Source: Yponomeuta sedellus (taxonomy: Eukaryota > Arthropoda > Insecta > Lepidoptera > Yponomeutidae). Taken from it: a DNA stretch of 64,000 bases. A program made the position numbers and the translations under genes. This document shows, one piece after another, positions 1-12,385 of the stretch. The DNA is taken from NCBI GenBank assembly GCA_934045075.1, contig OW203724.1, forward strand, positions 15,119,143-15,183,142, given 5' to 3'. Each line of letters opens with the position of its first letter. The first letter of the stretch is position 1. Below the pieces are notes generated by a model. That model made no database searches, was not told the origin of the DNA, and saw only the letters and a list, made by a program, of their open reading frames with translations.

Positions 1-129
1 AGTTCGTTAGAGATAGTGAGTATCGACATTTTGTATGGAAGTGCTGATATTTTTGTCACAATTTCAGAAATAATCCTTTGTTATTTATATTTTATTAACA
101 GAGGACTATTTCACCCTATATGTATTAAC

Positions 130-1900
130 CCTTTAGTTCGAACTTAATGAAATATCCCGTAAAAATGCCCAAATATTTTGTATAGATCATAAACATAACA
201 ATTACACAATATTCTGAAAGTCTTTACTTTGGTATGTACATACAAAGGTATATAGAATACTGAACATACATAATTATTATCCTATATAATAGCACAGTCA
301 AAGAGAAGGATCCGAAAATTCGCGCTGTGTCCAATTTCCGTGGCCATAAAAGCTTTTTACGCGTTCGGAAAGGTCACAAAGCGGTAAAGCCGCTTAAATT
401 GTGCGGCAGTACATTCCGCTATCAAATGCTTCCAGCAATTTCGTCCCAAATCCAGCTGCAAGCGAGCGGGTTGCACCGCCAACTTTGCCAATATATATCC
501 AAAACTGGGCGTGTTTACTTGCGCTCGCTGTTTTTACAGCGCGAGGCTTTGAAATTGCGCCGCAAAATGATGTTTGCTTTCAATCTAACAAACTCATAAG
601 TAGAGGAATTAAGTTAAAAACTAGCGGTTGCGGTGTTCTACGTCAATTTGCATGTCGAGTCCTCTTTGAGTCTATACGAAGAGCGTGATGCCACGGAGCG
701 CGGTGTGCAAATAACAGGGTCGGAAAACGAATCCATAATTCTGTGTCAGGTGCACTCTACGGTACATAATCGTCTGGGCCGTGTTCGTCTGCGGGCTGCA
801 TTATGAATTTGTACTCCTTTGTTCAACATTTTTAATTTCAACAGTGAAATGTATTGTTCCCCGAACAAAAGACCGAGTGTCATTGTTGTTGGGTAAAGTT
901 CATTTACATTCTGTGGTCGTGAGAGGCAACAGTATCAAATATGAATTCCTTTAGTGCTCATTGTGAGGCCCGGCTTCAAGGCTCGTCTGGCTTCGGAGTT
1001 TTTGGAAACAACCCGTTACGAAATTGTTCTTAACAATGTAAATTTCGAAAATGTTTGCCCTCGTACCTAAGCGCTATGAGTTTTGTTTACCGTGGACTCT
1101 TGTCTACGGTAAACAAAACTCATAGCGCCATCAACACTTTAAGCGAACTTTTACAGTCCAATATAATCGAGTATAGAATGTTCAACGTTGGAACACTACT
1201 TTATAACGTTTTTCGTAACATATACGTTTTGAATTCAATGGATTCATGTCTGTATCATATTCAAAAACACGTCGTACCGTATGGTTATCTGCGTTCTATT
1301 CGTATGAAAAAAACCCACAACAAGTGAAGCAGCCCGTCTATGTTTGTTAATAAAGTTTTATCGGCGTCCACCCTATACACAGTTCCTTTAGCACCTGGGG
1401 TCGGACTTTCCTATCAACGTTAAAGAAGTGCGTTGAGAAGGGTAACTGAGGTCAGCGGCGGGTTGTATAAAGGCGCGATTTGGTGGCAAATTTACAACAG
1501 TTCTCGGGCCCGCAATAAAGTGGGAGCAATCTCACCGCCGGCCACTGCCAAGTTATTTTGCAGGGTACTGCGCCGTGCGACTAATAAAATGACAAATAGC
1601 GGTCATGCGGCCCTCTAGAACTGTCTCAATTTACCTCCGTATCCAATTGTGTGCTTCATCTACCTACGTTCACTAATCCAATTTGTTTTAGATCAACTCG
1701 AGAGCGTTAAAGAACTTGAAATCTGTGTAAAATTGTTCATTAAAATTAAAATAAATATTTCTTCCTCTGTTGTTTGCTGGAAGAAATCTCTTTCAGAGAT
1801 AAGTTTGCCTTTGTGTATATTATGTTATTTGTTATGTAATCCTGTTAAATGTTTCGTGTGCAATGAAGTATAATTAATTAAATTAAAATTAATAATGTGT
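130..1900. other. unassigned region, no gene recognised
   Basis: Short open frames occur here, but none resembles a known protein and none has convincing splice borders. The stretch from about 300 to 1640 is richer in GC and CpG than its flanks, as in an old exon, promoter or conserved noncoding block. The only clear structure is the palindrome annotated separately. Confidence 0.3.
1071..1128. repeat. perfect palindrome, 23-bp arms, 12-nt loop
   Basis: GCGCTATGAGTTTTG continues to ACCGT in the left arm (1071-1093) and is matched exactly as its reverse complement in 1106-1128. The spacer is 12 nt. There is no target duplication or element core, so this is a local hairpin rather than a transposon. 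Confidence 0.9.
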
Positions 1901-1901
1901 T

Positions 1902-2134
1902 CAGGAGAACACATCTATTGGCCCACCTTGCATTTTCAGTTTCGTTTAGTCCTAGCTAAAAATTTATATTAATTACTATAGTTCATATTTAAAACAATTT
2001 GATCGAAAAAAATGGTAAAATGTATCAGGTTTAAAACTGCATCAATAGTTTTTGTTCAATCTAGCAATCATATTCAGGTACCTAGGGGTCATCGAAACCT
2101 AAACTCTAAGGTGGGCCAATAATGTGTCCAGGTG
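1902..2134. mobile_element. MITE-like inverted-repeat element, about 230 bp
   Basis: The left end carries ACACATCTATTGGCCCACCTT and the right end its inverse (AAGGTGGGCCAATAATGTGT). Similarity extends inwards to a TTTCG block on both sides, giving imperfect terminal repeats of about 45 bp. The core is AT-rich and noncoding. Target duplication and superfamily are unclear. Confidence 0.6.
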
Positions 2135-2619
2135 TATATCTACTATTGTCAATTGTAATTATTGCTAACAATAGTCGTCTTATTCGTTAATATTCGTCTA
2201 GAAAAACTTTCGGTAACCATTTAGTTAATGCGTACTTGGTTTGGTGATAGGACACCTCTAGAAGATAAAGAGATAGAGGGTTAAATTTGCGTCGCTTTCC
2301 TGTCAATTATGTACTTATCGATGAAGGCATTAAGACTCCAATTGAGCAGTACACACAACCACACTTATAAATCATTACAGCATTAGAGAAAATTTTGAAT
2401 ACCGCAATACGGGATAACTAGATACTAGACTAGAGTATAAATAGAAAAAAAAGTTAAAAAAGGTTTTTTGTCGCCGATTTCCTACTGAGCTTACAATTAC
2501 CACGACGTCTATTGTCAGATAATTATGTCGATCAACCCTTCTTTTCCTGCTGTACTCTGTACTGTTCAATCCAGCTACTCCCCTTTATCTCAAAGATCGT
2601 TGTAGTTAGGTACCTCAGT
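2135..2619. other. unassigned AT-rich stretch
   Basis: No recognisable coding, RNA or transposon signal. The 64-codon frame on the minus strand is low-complexity and resembles nothing. Confidence 0.3.
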
Positions 2620-3119
2620 GACTCCCACGGCCGCTACGTTCAGACCAGAATTTGACGCTGAAAACACCGAGTCATACGACAAAGGTCGTTGCCAGCTCAT
2701 TTACTGTAAGAGCGGTCCGGCTGTGGAATGAGCTGCCGGTTTCTATAAGGCGCTCCCCATCTCCTGCTATATTTAAATATAAAGTAGTAGAATTCTTTCT
2801 TCCCAAATATTTTTTTATTTTCTTTTTCTCTGTAGGTATATACCATTTATTATTCCTATCATGCTTGCTATCATAACTTAATGTTTATGTATGTTTATAA
2901 TAGCATTTATCTATGTAAGTTTATTTTATTACGTACATGAATATTCGATGAGCACCAACTACCCGTCTCAATTTCTCCTTCTCCAATCTTTCCGATTTAA
3001 AGTTGACTGGAAGAAATTGCTATCAGCAATAAGGCCGCCAATTGTACCTCTTCTTTTGTAACTGTTGTCTCTGTAATTATTTTCTGGTGTGTACAATAAA
3101 GAATATTCTTATCTTATCT
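2620..3119 (+). mobile_element. 3' end of a CR1/Jockey-group non-LTR retrotransposon
   Basis: The frame at 2652-2876 includes SSFTVRAVRLWNELP, the conserved C-terminal block of ORF2 proteins of this group. The same block (SFSVTAVRLWNALP) ends the element at 30.4 kb. A 3' UTR follows with GGAAGAAATTGCTATCAGC, AAGGCCGCCAATTGTAC and the CAATAAAGAATATTC terminus, ending in TTATC repeats. The insertion is 5'-truncated, so endonuclease and RT are absent. The same UTR recurs at 13.1, 40.7 and 54.3 kb. Confidence 0.85.
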
Positions 3120-4118
3120 TGTATTGCGCAACAGTCCTCGACTCCAAAGTGTCAGAATATGTATGTTCTGAGAATTCGGAGTACTTAGGCTTAATCAGTC
3201 AACTCCATGCCATACAGAAGAGGACTTAAGTGATGGCCCCAGATCCCGAGACATCGCTGGACAGAACTAACGACTATGAGGATAACAAAAAAACCTTTCT
3301 CCACTTTTTGTTTCTATTCATACTCCATTTTCTATTCAGCCCGTTTCACTGTGACTTTCAACTGAACGAGCTCGATATCGTGTTTGAACAAAGTCGCGGT
3401 CAACGCTAGTTTCGCAATAACCTTAATACCACTTACGCTTCGATCAAGTAAATTGTTACTAGAAATAGAACATTGGCCGGGCTCTTACAACAGTATGAGG
3501 TCAAACAGAAGGTAAGTGATTATCCATTAGGCGTGTGGTCAAGTATGGGTGGTAACAAAACAAAGCAAAGCTAGTGAAGCTTATGCGTGGAGTACAGGAA
3601 GGGTGCGGGAAAGACGTGACGCGTTGTATAGAGTTCGCGTCGTCGCTCCGTGTTATCTCTTTGGTGTATGCCCCATCGTTTCAGTGGTATCCTGCCTTTT
3701 CGCAGAAAATTGTAACGCTGATTATCATTTGCCAACCAACGTTTCACATATTTTTCACTTTGACAACAAACGATTTACAAATTTTTGTATGTCAACGTTT
3801 CATTTGGTAGGATTATTGTTAAGCTGATTATTATAATGACACAAAACGTTTTGGGTATTCATTATTTAATCAAGTCTTTTACTAGGCCAAACAACTATTA
3901 GATGAATAACGTTTCGTCAGTGTAACAGTTCCCTTTTCGTACATTGATATAATGATAAAAAAACAATGTTTACATGTATTTTTATTTAAGAAAAATATTA
4001 CTACGATTAGAGGGGTGGCCGACGAGACTCAATCTGCGACAACAAAAATATAGGTGCGACGAAGCGCGTAGCGTAGCGGAGCGCGAAGGAGCGTGTTAGG
4101 TTGAACATGTAAGACGAA
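3120..4118. other. unassigned region with a related MITE arm near 3.70 kb
   Basis: At about 3696-3745 the sequence GCCTTTTCGCAGAAAATT followed by GATTATCATTTGCCAAC matches the terminal part of the MITE at 4119-4388, so a decayed copy probably lies here. At 4050-4090 there is a CG-rich run (GCGCGTAGCGTAGCGGAGCG). No protein is recognised. Confidence 0.4.
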
Positions 4119-4388
4119 AGGTTCTCTGCCTTTTTGCAGAAAAAAATTCGGCCGACTGAATGAATATTACGCTAAGTATAACATATGCTACTTAAAAGTT
4201 GGCATTTTGAAATTCGTCATTATAAAAAGCAAACCAAACAAACAGTTGGCAACATGCGAGGTTGGGAAATTAAAAAAAATTATAAGAAAAGTTGGCAAAT
4301 GATTATTCCGCTACATAATATTCTTCGAAACGTTAGTTGCCAAATGATAATCGGCCGAAATTTTTTCTGCGAAAAGGCAGAGAACCCG
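4119..4388. mobile_element. MITE with about 35-bp terminal inverted repeats
   Basis: The left end AGGTTCTCTGCCTTTTTGCA through TTCGGCCG is mirrored at the right end (CGGCCGAAATTTTTTCTGCG through GAGAACC). The noncoding AT-rich core repeats a TTGGCAAATGATTAT motif. Target duplication is not clear, so the superfamily is open. Confidence 0.7.
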
Positions 4389-4606
4389 TTTCAGTACATA
4401 CATTTTGTAGGTGTACTTAATAGTGAACTGATTCATAGGACGCCGCGTCTTTTCCGTGGCCTCGTCCTATGTCCTTAGTATTTACCCCACGGTTATTCTT
4501 ATTAAATTCTTTATTGGACAAAACACAAAGTATCTAGTACAAAGGCACACTTAATGCTAAGTAGCATTTTTTTGAAGTCAACCACGTTTCAGTCAGACTT
4601 CTCGCA

Positions 4607-4641
4607 TAAAAGAGGAGATACTGTTCGCATCTCCTCTTTTA
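4607..4641. repeat. hairpin, 13-bp arms
   Basis: TAAAAGAGGAGAT (4607-4619) and its exact inverse (4629-4641) are separated by 9 nt. It is not followed by a coding region. Confidence 0.8.
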
Positions 4642-4814
4642 CCGACAAGTGTATTTATAATCGCTTTTTTATTATTGGCATTGTGTTAATTTATTGATCA
4701 TAATTAATGGTATTGTTTATAAAAGGCGGTTCCTTAAAACACCCCTCAGAGGTAGTTTAAATAGTCTGTGGTAAAGGGAATAAAGTGACCACAAATCATT
4801 TAAACCTGCCCTAG

Positions 4815-4845
4815 AAGTGTTTTAGAGGAATCGTCTAAAACACTT
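4815..4845. repeat. hairpin, 12-bp arms
   Basis: AAGTGTTTTAGA and its inverse are separated by 7 nt. Confidence 0.8.
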
Positions 4846-7800
4846 TATAAACTAGACGGTTCATTATGAACAATAAAAAAAGTAGTTAAGTACACAGTGT
4901 TGCAAAAGACCTACAGTTTCGCCCTGACAGTGACAAATAAGGCGTTCAGAACGGATCCCGTCCCGTCGTCGGGGGCGCAGGGCGGAGAATATTGCGAATT
5001 TAATCTCGCAAAGATGTTGTAGATATCGCACAACCGAATTGCTGCATCGTCAACTCGCAACAAACACTGGTCTATATAGGAGCTACAGTCACTGCGTCCT
5101 TCATTGTTATATAGCGTCGTTCATATTTCGTATGTCAAAAAACATGATTTTCGTTTTTTCATCTAATTTGAAGGAAAACGTGATTCTGAATGAAAGTGTA
5201 AAACATTATAATCTTAGCCTGAGTAGGTAAGGATTATGATATGTTACTATCTTTGTAATTTTTGGTTTTTCCTACAAATTTTGTGAAAATACGTAGTTTT
5301 TTGACAAGGGATATCTTGCAATATGGATCTCATGGCGATTAACTATGTATGAGTATCGCGAATCATTAAGAAATACTACTGCGTCCTTTCTTTCTGGGTG
5401 TAAAGTTAACAGAAGCACAACCTTTAGATTTTGCTGCAAAGTTGTCCGTAATCCTGTACATTGTTAGCCTAGTAACTTATGTAGTCCCGAGACGGAGTTT
5501 GGCACCCCAGCGTACCAATAGTTGGAGGGAATAAGCCCGAGGTAAACAATGTGCTTTTCGGCAAACTCTAGCGGCCTCATTTATAAAAACACTATTCCAT
5601 AAAAACACTTCTAGAGGCGGTTTAATTAATATTTAGTGACAACATTTCTTTGTAAAATGTCCATTACTGTCCACCATAGATTATTTTTGTCAGCGTTTAA
5701 CAAATGAACATCGGATTTTCGCCTGTTTTTTTTCTGTGGCCCGTCGCCTTTTAGGCCACATTTATAATTTTCGTGAATATTTTTTAAAATGAATACTTTA
5801 GGTTACATCAATTTTACATAGCGTTGTAACTGAGTGGCTGTATAGAAAGTTATTAGCACAAACTAAATACAGATGCTATGTTATTAGAAAGAGAAAAGGA
5901 ATATTGTCCAACAGAAATTTCAAAATAGATCCAGTTTTACTATAAAGCTACTAGTTGAAGACAATTTTACCTAGGGCAGAAAAGTATTATTTTCATCCCA
6001 CTCCTCAAGCAACTTCAAACTTACTTTCCGAGTATGAATAATAAAAAATCCCTTTCCGTGCATGGAATCAACTGTACGGTTAATTTGCAAATAAGTGGAT
6101 GAGGCTGAGTATGTTCCTATGATCTTCCTCTATATGGGGAGGTTAATTACTTATTTAACATTGCACAACTTAAACACTTCATTGCACGCAAATAATTACG
6201 TAACAAAAGAAAGTAAAACTGTCCATAGATGTAAACATAAATATATACCTCAATGCTATGACAGACATAGATAGAGAGACAGAGACATTCTGTATTCATG
6301 TTCTGACTTTACAATTGCTTGAATATACGGTTGGACTGTCTATTTTAATTTGAAAGTGACATTTTCTGCTCCAAATGAAAGTTAACTTTGTTTATCAATG
6401 TCACAGCGCTTTACGGATAAAGGGTCTGAATGTAAACGGGCTTGAAATACCCGAACCGTGGCATCAACAGGACTACGATGGGCTTCACATCAAAGCTGAG
6501 TTATTATTTTTAACTATCGTCGAACCAGGGAGACTTTATCTATAAAATATGGCGTACAGGGTTTTAAAAACTAATGCCTTACCCGAAGCTACTACATTAT
6601 TCATAAAAAAGTGCAGGGAAATCAATTTTATTTAGTTTAAGATTCCGTTGTTCCAAATCCCAGACCAGACCATACCAGTTTTGTGGCGCTAAAATGTCAG
6701 AATTTGACAATTAATGTTCACGAGCTGCACATGCATCTTTGCGTGAGAGTGAGTTTCACGCTGGGTGTCGCACAATCTCACGCTCAGAAGCAAGCCAGGG
6801 TGGAATGTTACCGTGATAATTATGATAAACAAATTTGAAGCGCTCGTCTCTGCATGCTTAGGACATCATTATAGTTAATTAATTAATTAATTAATTAAGA
6901 GATTTCTTCCATAAAACCTTAGAAAATAGTAAAAACAGTAAAAAACGGGTCTATATGAGCACGCACAAAAAACTACAACAGTTCTAAATTATATACCTAT
7001 TTTCACAGTACAAAGAATAAAATAAGCTACATAAACTAGATACCTATATAAAAATACATAAATATAAATAAGCAATACATAAATATAAAGCTCATTGGTA
7101 CGATATAGATAGATAATGCTCGTTCAACCGATTTTTGAAGACACTGATTGTGAACTAGCCCATATGTTCTGTGGCAGTGCTTTTCACAGCCTAATCAATA
7201 TTAATAATAGTCCTGGATTTATCAATACGATGCAGGGTTGCACTGGATAATTATCAAGGTAATTATCAACAATAATTATTATTATTTTTTTTTACTTATT
7301 TATACGAAAACAAACAGTCTTACAAAAACATTAACAATAGGCTAGTTGACTGAATTTGGGAAATGGTTTTATAACGTACTTTTAAGTGTATTATACAACA
7401 AATATGTGTTATTTTATGTAAAATTTAACATATTCAATAAGCATTTTAAATCTAAAAAAATCAATTTAAATTTCCCACAAAAACGCTCAAGACTGTCATG
7501 GCGTCTTGAGTGACGTCACGAGGTGGTGTACGGACACAGTTTCAGTAGGCGATTGTTAGTTTTCTGCTGTTATTTCAATTAAATATGACTTTCTCGTATT
7601 GCAAAAGCCGCATGGTGCCCCAGTGTAAAAGCACAAGAATATAAACACCAAATACATTATTTTTGTATGTCCCACACAAGCAAAAAATACAAAAAAGGTG
7701 GTTAACACTTGCGAGAAGGAGCGATCCTCATTGTTTATCGACAAATTGAAGAATGTGTTTTTGTGAAGATAATTTTGCTGCAACTATATGACGTAACATT

Positions 7801-8939
7801 TCTGATTTAATAGTGAAATACATCTGATTAAAAAAAAACTTATAATTAATATTTTAACACTTGTTTATTCTTAAATTGAAGTTTTAATATTACCGAATTC
7901 CGATGAGCAAAAGTCACTATTTGATACAAAAAATCTACCAAGCATTACGGGGTCAATACTGGGCAAATTATTGCCATTAGCTTTGATAAAACCTGTTTCC
8001 ATCTTGCCTAATATGTTTCACTAAATAACTTTCAATACCTCTGCCTTTCTTAATAAAATAATAACAGTTGTACATTACATATCAAAATCGAAAATAGTCG
8101 TCAACTAAACACATACTAAAATGTCAACAACAACGATGTTCGCTACGACGTGACGTGGCACGCTCTGATTGGTGTTCACTGTTTCGTGATTTAATGACAA
8201 AGTTTTTCGAATTTATTTTCAGAAAATATTAATAATCTTTATATTTTATCATAAATAGCTTTGTTTTTTCCCATCTGCATATCATAATGAGTAGGTATTT
8301 AAAGACTTTCTTCCATTCGATTTATTCTTAGTGGACACAAGCCTATTGTCTTATAAAGAAATAGACCTATAATAGTTCTCCGAATTTACAATTTTTGAAA
8401 ACAAAAAATAACTATATTTTTAAATTCCTGAAAAAGTAACATGCAATACCTACTAAACAAAATAAAGCATCAATAGAATTACAGCTAACAAATTATTTAG
8501 CCAACTTTCAGCCTAATAACTGAATTTTTGAATGAGTTTAGTGTGCTGCCGAAAATATCAATTTCACTCAACTTATCATATAAAGTTTACATGTTCGTCG
8601 GATAAAACGATTCTGTCCACAACGTGTGCCATCACAAGATAGTGAAAACAGGTCTCTCTTGCGTGACCCTCTACGGGGAACTTTAAAACTTATTTTATGT
8701 AACAGGGATGAGGAGTCAATAATATTATTAAGGATTTTAAAAAGTATAACAAGATCAGCAACAATTCGTCGGTGTTGGAGTGACGTAATTTTGTGACGCT
8801 CAGCCAGGCGTCCGTCACTCGCTCAAGGTCACGCGTTATATACCTGCCGCCCGGCGTATCGTCCACGATACAACTGACACAGGGCCGCTACGCCCGCCTG
8901 AGCGCTCGCACCGCACGTTTCCCGCGTTTACTACTCGAA
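4846..8939. other. 4-kb AT-rich region without recognised genes
   Basis: Nothing protein-like could be supported. Visible features are a (TTAA)n run near 6872-6900, a small hairpin CTCAAGAC/GTCTTGAG near 7487-7512, and a palindromic TGACGTCA (CRE-type half-site pair) near 7512. At 8775-8900, just upstream of the THAP remnant, the DNA becomes CpG-rich and could include its promoter or 5' UTR. Confidence 0.3.
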
Positions 8940-9361
8940 ATGACGAAACCACGTAATTATTGTGCAGTGGATGGGTGTAAAAGTAAAAAAACAAATGAAG
9001 AATTATCATTTTTTTCACTGCCGAGAGACGAAGAAAGGTAAGTAGTATTTTAAATCTTATATTTATTTCTTTAAACATTTAGGTAGGTACTATAAAAGTA
9101 AATTAAACACATAAAGGTAACTACTTTTTTTCGTGGACTTGTTAATTTTGATTCTAAATAACCATATCCGTTCTAACATTATTATGCGTAAGTGTCTCTG
9201 TCTGTCTCGTTTTCACGGCTGTACTGTGGCTATACCGAAAAATTTAAAAAATGCACAACAATCAGTCGTAAATTGATGGAAAATGCCAAAAATAACAATT
9301 TTATAATAGTTCGCTCCACGACTTTTAGCAACTGCTAACTCGCAACTGCTGAGTCGTGAAC

Positions 9362-9475
9362 AACAAATACATGCACGACAAAGATGGGTAGTTACCATCG
9401 ATAAAATATTACTACTTTAGTAATATTTGATCGATGGTAGTTACCCATCTTTGTCATGCGTGCGTGTATTTGTTT
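9362..9475. repeat. imperfect long palindrome in the THAP intron
   Basis: ACAAAGATGGGTAGTTACC in the left arm is matched by GGTAGTTACCCATCTTTGT in the right arm. Similarity extends to an ACAAATAC block at both outer ends. Arms are about 50 bp with a 4-nt indel and a few mismatches, around a very short centre. It could be a small foldback MITE. Confidence 0.7.
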
Positions 9476-9602
9476 TTAATGTTAATTTAGGATCAACTAA
9501 ATTGGCTTTTTAGTGTTTCGTAGTAAACATTAGAAACAAAACATGTTCAACAAACATGGATGTCAAATATTTACGTATTTCTCGAATTCAAACCAATATA
9601 AT

Positions 9603-9780
9603 GTGGTCGACTCTGACCGCCACAATCCGCCCAATCCAAAAACTAAAATCAGTCTTGTCTGTCCCCGTCTTTTTACATATTTGTCTAGGAATAGAGAGGG
9701 ACAAATAGAATCCATTCCATTTTCAGGATTAAACGTGGCGGTCAAAATCGCCCACAGTGGCGAAAAAATAAGTTTGATGC
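9603..9780. repeat. inverted-repeat element in the THAP intron
   Basis: TGACCGCCAC near the left end and GTGGCGGTCA near the right end are inverted. Both flanks repeat CGCC(C/A) motifs. This is probably a short MITE-like insertion. Intronic placement fits the splice model of the THAP remnant. Confidence 0.4.
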
Positions 9781-10198
9781 CTTAATGTTTTGCTTTTCAG
9801 ACGCCGCAATTGGCTTGAGATAATAGGGAGGCCTGATCTAATAACAACTCAAAGAAAGTCAGCTTGTCATTTTATATAACATGTTTTTGACAAATAAATA
9901 AATAAATAAATATGGTTATTTTATTTCACAACATTTGTTTTATTACAGTAATAATCATCATAGGTACAACCCTAGCGCATTCGTGCGATGACGCGCTTGC
10001 ACGTGAGTCGCACGGTGGGCAACACAATCTCGACTCTTTGAGCGGGTACTTATGGTATATTTCTCCTCGCTGTGAACAGTAGTTATTATTATTAAGATTT
10101 TGTAGGCTATTAAAGCGTAGGTATTTTCGCTTTAGTATGGGAGTGATGTATCTGTTACGTAGTAACTATTATCTAATCTGTGGCTCAGCTGAAGCAGC

Positions 10199-11185
10199 TT
10201 AGTTAGAAAAGTAATTATTGGTGCGGTAATCTAGATTTTTCAAAAACTTATTTTGTATCGCTTCGATCCCATCTATATGCACATTGTAGAACGGTCGCCA
10301 AACAGTGGATGCAAATTCTAGGCGACTGCGGACGTAACTATTAAATAGGGTTTTATAAGTTGAAGCCAGTTTGAAGGGCTTCCCCAGTCTCAAAATAATA
10401 CCGAGTTGTCTGTAAGATTTATTTATTATGCTATTTGTATGGGACGTAAAACTAAGTTCTAAATCAAGTATAACGCCTAAGTCGTGGATTTTTTGAACTC
10501 TTTCAAGAGTTTTATTACATCATTTATATTCGTAATAAGTAGGATTGAGTTTGCGAGTAAAACTTATAGTATAACATTTATCTGGATTCAAAAACAAGCT
10601 ATTAGTTTTACAAATTTGTTCAAAGTTAGCAAGGTCCCTCTGTAATAGATTACAATCATCCGGGTTACGAATAATTCTAAAGATTTTTGTGTCATCTGCA
10701 TACAGTAATATGTCGGAATTGTTTACACATTTTATAATATCATTTAAATACAAAATGAATAATAATGGGCCTAAATGCGACCCTTGCGGCACACCCGAGC
10801 TGATAGATTTAAATTGAGACGTAAATCCCTTCAAAATTACTACTTGTGTCCTATTGGTTTCGTACGATTTAATCCAACGGAATAGGTCACCATGAATACC
10901 AAGATGCCAAAGCTTCCGCAAGAGAGTGTTGTGATTGATCTTATCAAAAGCCTTAGCGAAATCGGTATAGATTGCATCCACTTGGTACCCGTTATCCATT
11001 GCAGTAAGTACAATATCCGTAAATTCTAGAAGATTTGTGTCCACACTTCGACCCCTTAGAATCCGTGTTGATTTGGTATGATGTGTCGACTGACTACTAG
11101 AGAAAGCTGGTCTGTAACAATCTTTTCCAGAATTTTACTAAATGGACATAATTTGGATATAGGCCTATATTTTTCTATATAACGA
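10199..11185 (-). mobile_element. non-LTR retrotransposon reverse transcriptase fragment
   Basis: Reading leftwards from about 11185 the translation gives RPISKLCPFSKILEKIV (RT motif start) and IIPNQHGF. After a frame break near 11044 a 174-codon frame follows with AIYTDFAKAFDKINHN (first catalytic Asp), SSGVPQGSHLGPLLF and ILLYADDTKIF (YADD active site). After another break the frame ending at 10199 gives the thumb/C-terminal part with YVRSRLEFASTVW. Endonuclease and ORF1 are absent. The motif set fits Jockey/CR1-type elements. At least two frame disruptions make it inactive. Confidence 0.9.
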
Positions 11186-11199
11186 AAATAGGCCTTGGC

Positions 11200-11573
11200 G
11201 GACCTTTAGGACCGTCCATGCCAATGTCAGAGGTCATTATACCACGACGCGAGCGCACAGCTGCAATCAGCTCGTCCTTGCAGCGCCGTCGAGTTAATCG
11301 CACGATGATGGACGGTCACAACGCAGGTCAGGCTTTTCTCCTCCCGTTGAGCCATTCTCGTCAACATCACCGATTGGTTTCGGCTTGCCGCAAACCGGAT
11401 CAGGGTAACGATGTACACGGTGGACACTGTCGATGATGTCGTCTGAGTAAGGGAGACCAACCTTGATAAATAAATCCCTTATAGAAGAAAGAAAGAAAGA
11501 AAGACATTTATTATAGCAATGACGGTATTAAAATGCAAAGTGCATGAGGAGGAGGTGCATTGAGTGGAGGAGG
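11200..11573. other. unassigned block and a (GAAA)n run
   Basis: 11218-11460 is GC-rich with open frames on both strands, none recognised. At 11486-11504 a GAAAGAAAGAAAG run followed by ACATTTATTATAGCAA looks like the reverse-oriented 3' tail of a retroelement. Confidence 0.3.
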
Positions 11574-11695
11574 AACTGCAAAGTAGGTGGTCGGGGCTGT
11601 AAGTGATGCAATTTGCTTAAGCCAGATGTCGCTGCCTGTACGTAATACAGAGAATAGTGTAAAGAGGTTCGAAATTTCACTGATGCCGGTGAGTC

Positions 11696-11767
11696 GCCCA
11701 TTGGCTCAATTGGTAGAGCGCTGGCACGGATAGCCAGAGGTTGCGGGTTCGAATCCCGGCATGGGTG
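11696..11767 (+). repeat. tRNA-like segment, unit 1
   Basis: It folds as GCTC/GAGC D-stem, CTGGC/GCCAG anticodon stem and GCGGG T-arm with GGTTCGAATCC (box B). Box A is GGCTCAATTGGTAGAGC. The anticodon loop ACGGATA has C instead of U before the anticodon, and the T-arm 3' strand carries one extra G. It therefore looks like a pol III promoter core of a SINE rather than a working tRNA gene. Confidence 0.8.
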
Positions 11768-12004
11768 AAATTTTTAGCCTCTAAATAGGTTTTTAAATTT
11801 GTCCTTAGCACGGGTTAGTGCATTAAAAATAAAAATAGTATAATCATGTGGTTACAGTGATATCGTTCCGATTTAAAAACCTAACTGCAAAGTAGGTGGT
11901 CGGGGCTGTAAGTGATGCAATTTGCTTAAGCCAGATGTCGCTGCCTGTACGTAATACAGAGAATAGTGTAAAGAGGTTCGAAATTTCACTGATGCCGGTG
12001 AGTC

Positions 12005-12076
12005 GCCCATTGGCTCAATTGGTAGAGCGCTGGCACGGATAGCCAGAGGTTGCGGGTTCGAATCCCGGCGTGGGTG
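12005..12076 (+). repeat. tRNA-like segment, unit 2
   Basis: Same fold as unit 1, exactly 309 bp downstream. It differs in the acceptor 3' strand (CGTGGGTG). Confidence 0.8.
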
Positions 12077-12313
12077 AAATTTTTAGCCTCTAAATAGGTT
12101 TTTAAATTTGTCCTTAGCACGGGTTAGTGCATTAAAAATAAAAATAGTATAATCATGTGGGTACAGTGATAACGTTCCGATGTAAAAACCTAACTGCAAA
12201 GTAGGTGGTCGGGGCTGTAAGTGATGCAATTTGCTTAAGCCAGATGTCGCTGCCTGTACGTAATACAGAGAATAGTGTAAAGAGGTTCGAAATTTCACTG
12301 ATGCCGGTGAGTC

Positions 12314-12385
12314 GCCCATTGGCTCAATTGGTAGAGCGCTGGCACGGATAGCCAGAGGTTGCGGGTTCGAATCCCGGCGTGGGTG
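12314..12385 (+). repeat. tRNA-like segment, unit 3
   Basis: Same sequence as unit 2, another 309 bp downstream. Confidence 0.8.

Larger units (their letters stand above)
8940..9879 (+). pseudogene. truncated two-exon THAP-domain gene remnant
   Basis: Exon 1 (8940-9037) starts at ATG and encodes MTKPRNYCAVDGCKSKK followed by a Phe-Phe-x-Leu-Pro segment. This is the start of a THAP zinc-binding DNA-binding domain (first Cys pair spaced C-x4-C). It ends at AAAG/GTAAGT. Exon 2 (9801-9879), after a TTTTCAG acceptor, continues in phase with RRRNWLEIIGRPDL, supplying the invariant THAP Trp. It then reaches KSACHFI and a TAA. In THAP domains the last pair is C-x2-H; here Cys and His are adjacent, so two residues seem missing and the protein stops at 58 aa. 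Exon pairing is inferred from phase and homology. THAP modules occur in host transcription factors and in P-element-derived transposases, so either origin is possible. A longer in-frame start at 8793 exists but adds only low-complexity Arg/Ser sequence. Confidence 0.7.

Noticed and set aside
8793..8939. Upstream in-frame extension of the THAP protein
   Set aside because: THAP domains sit at the very N-terminus. The extension is Arg/Ser-rich and looks like 5' UTR.
11696..12385. Functional tRNA genes
   Set aside because: The anticodon loop lacks the U before the anticodon, the T-arm has an extra base, and the segments are parts of a repeated SINE-like unit.
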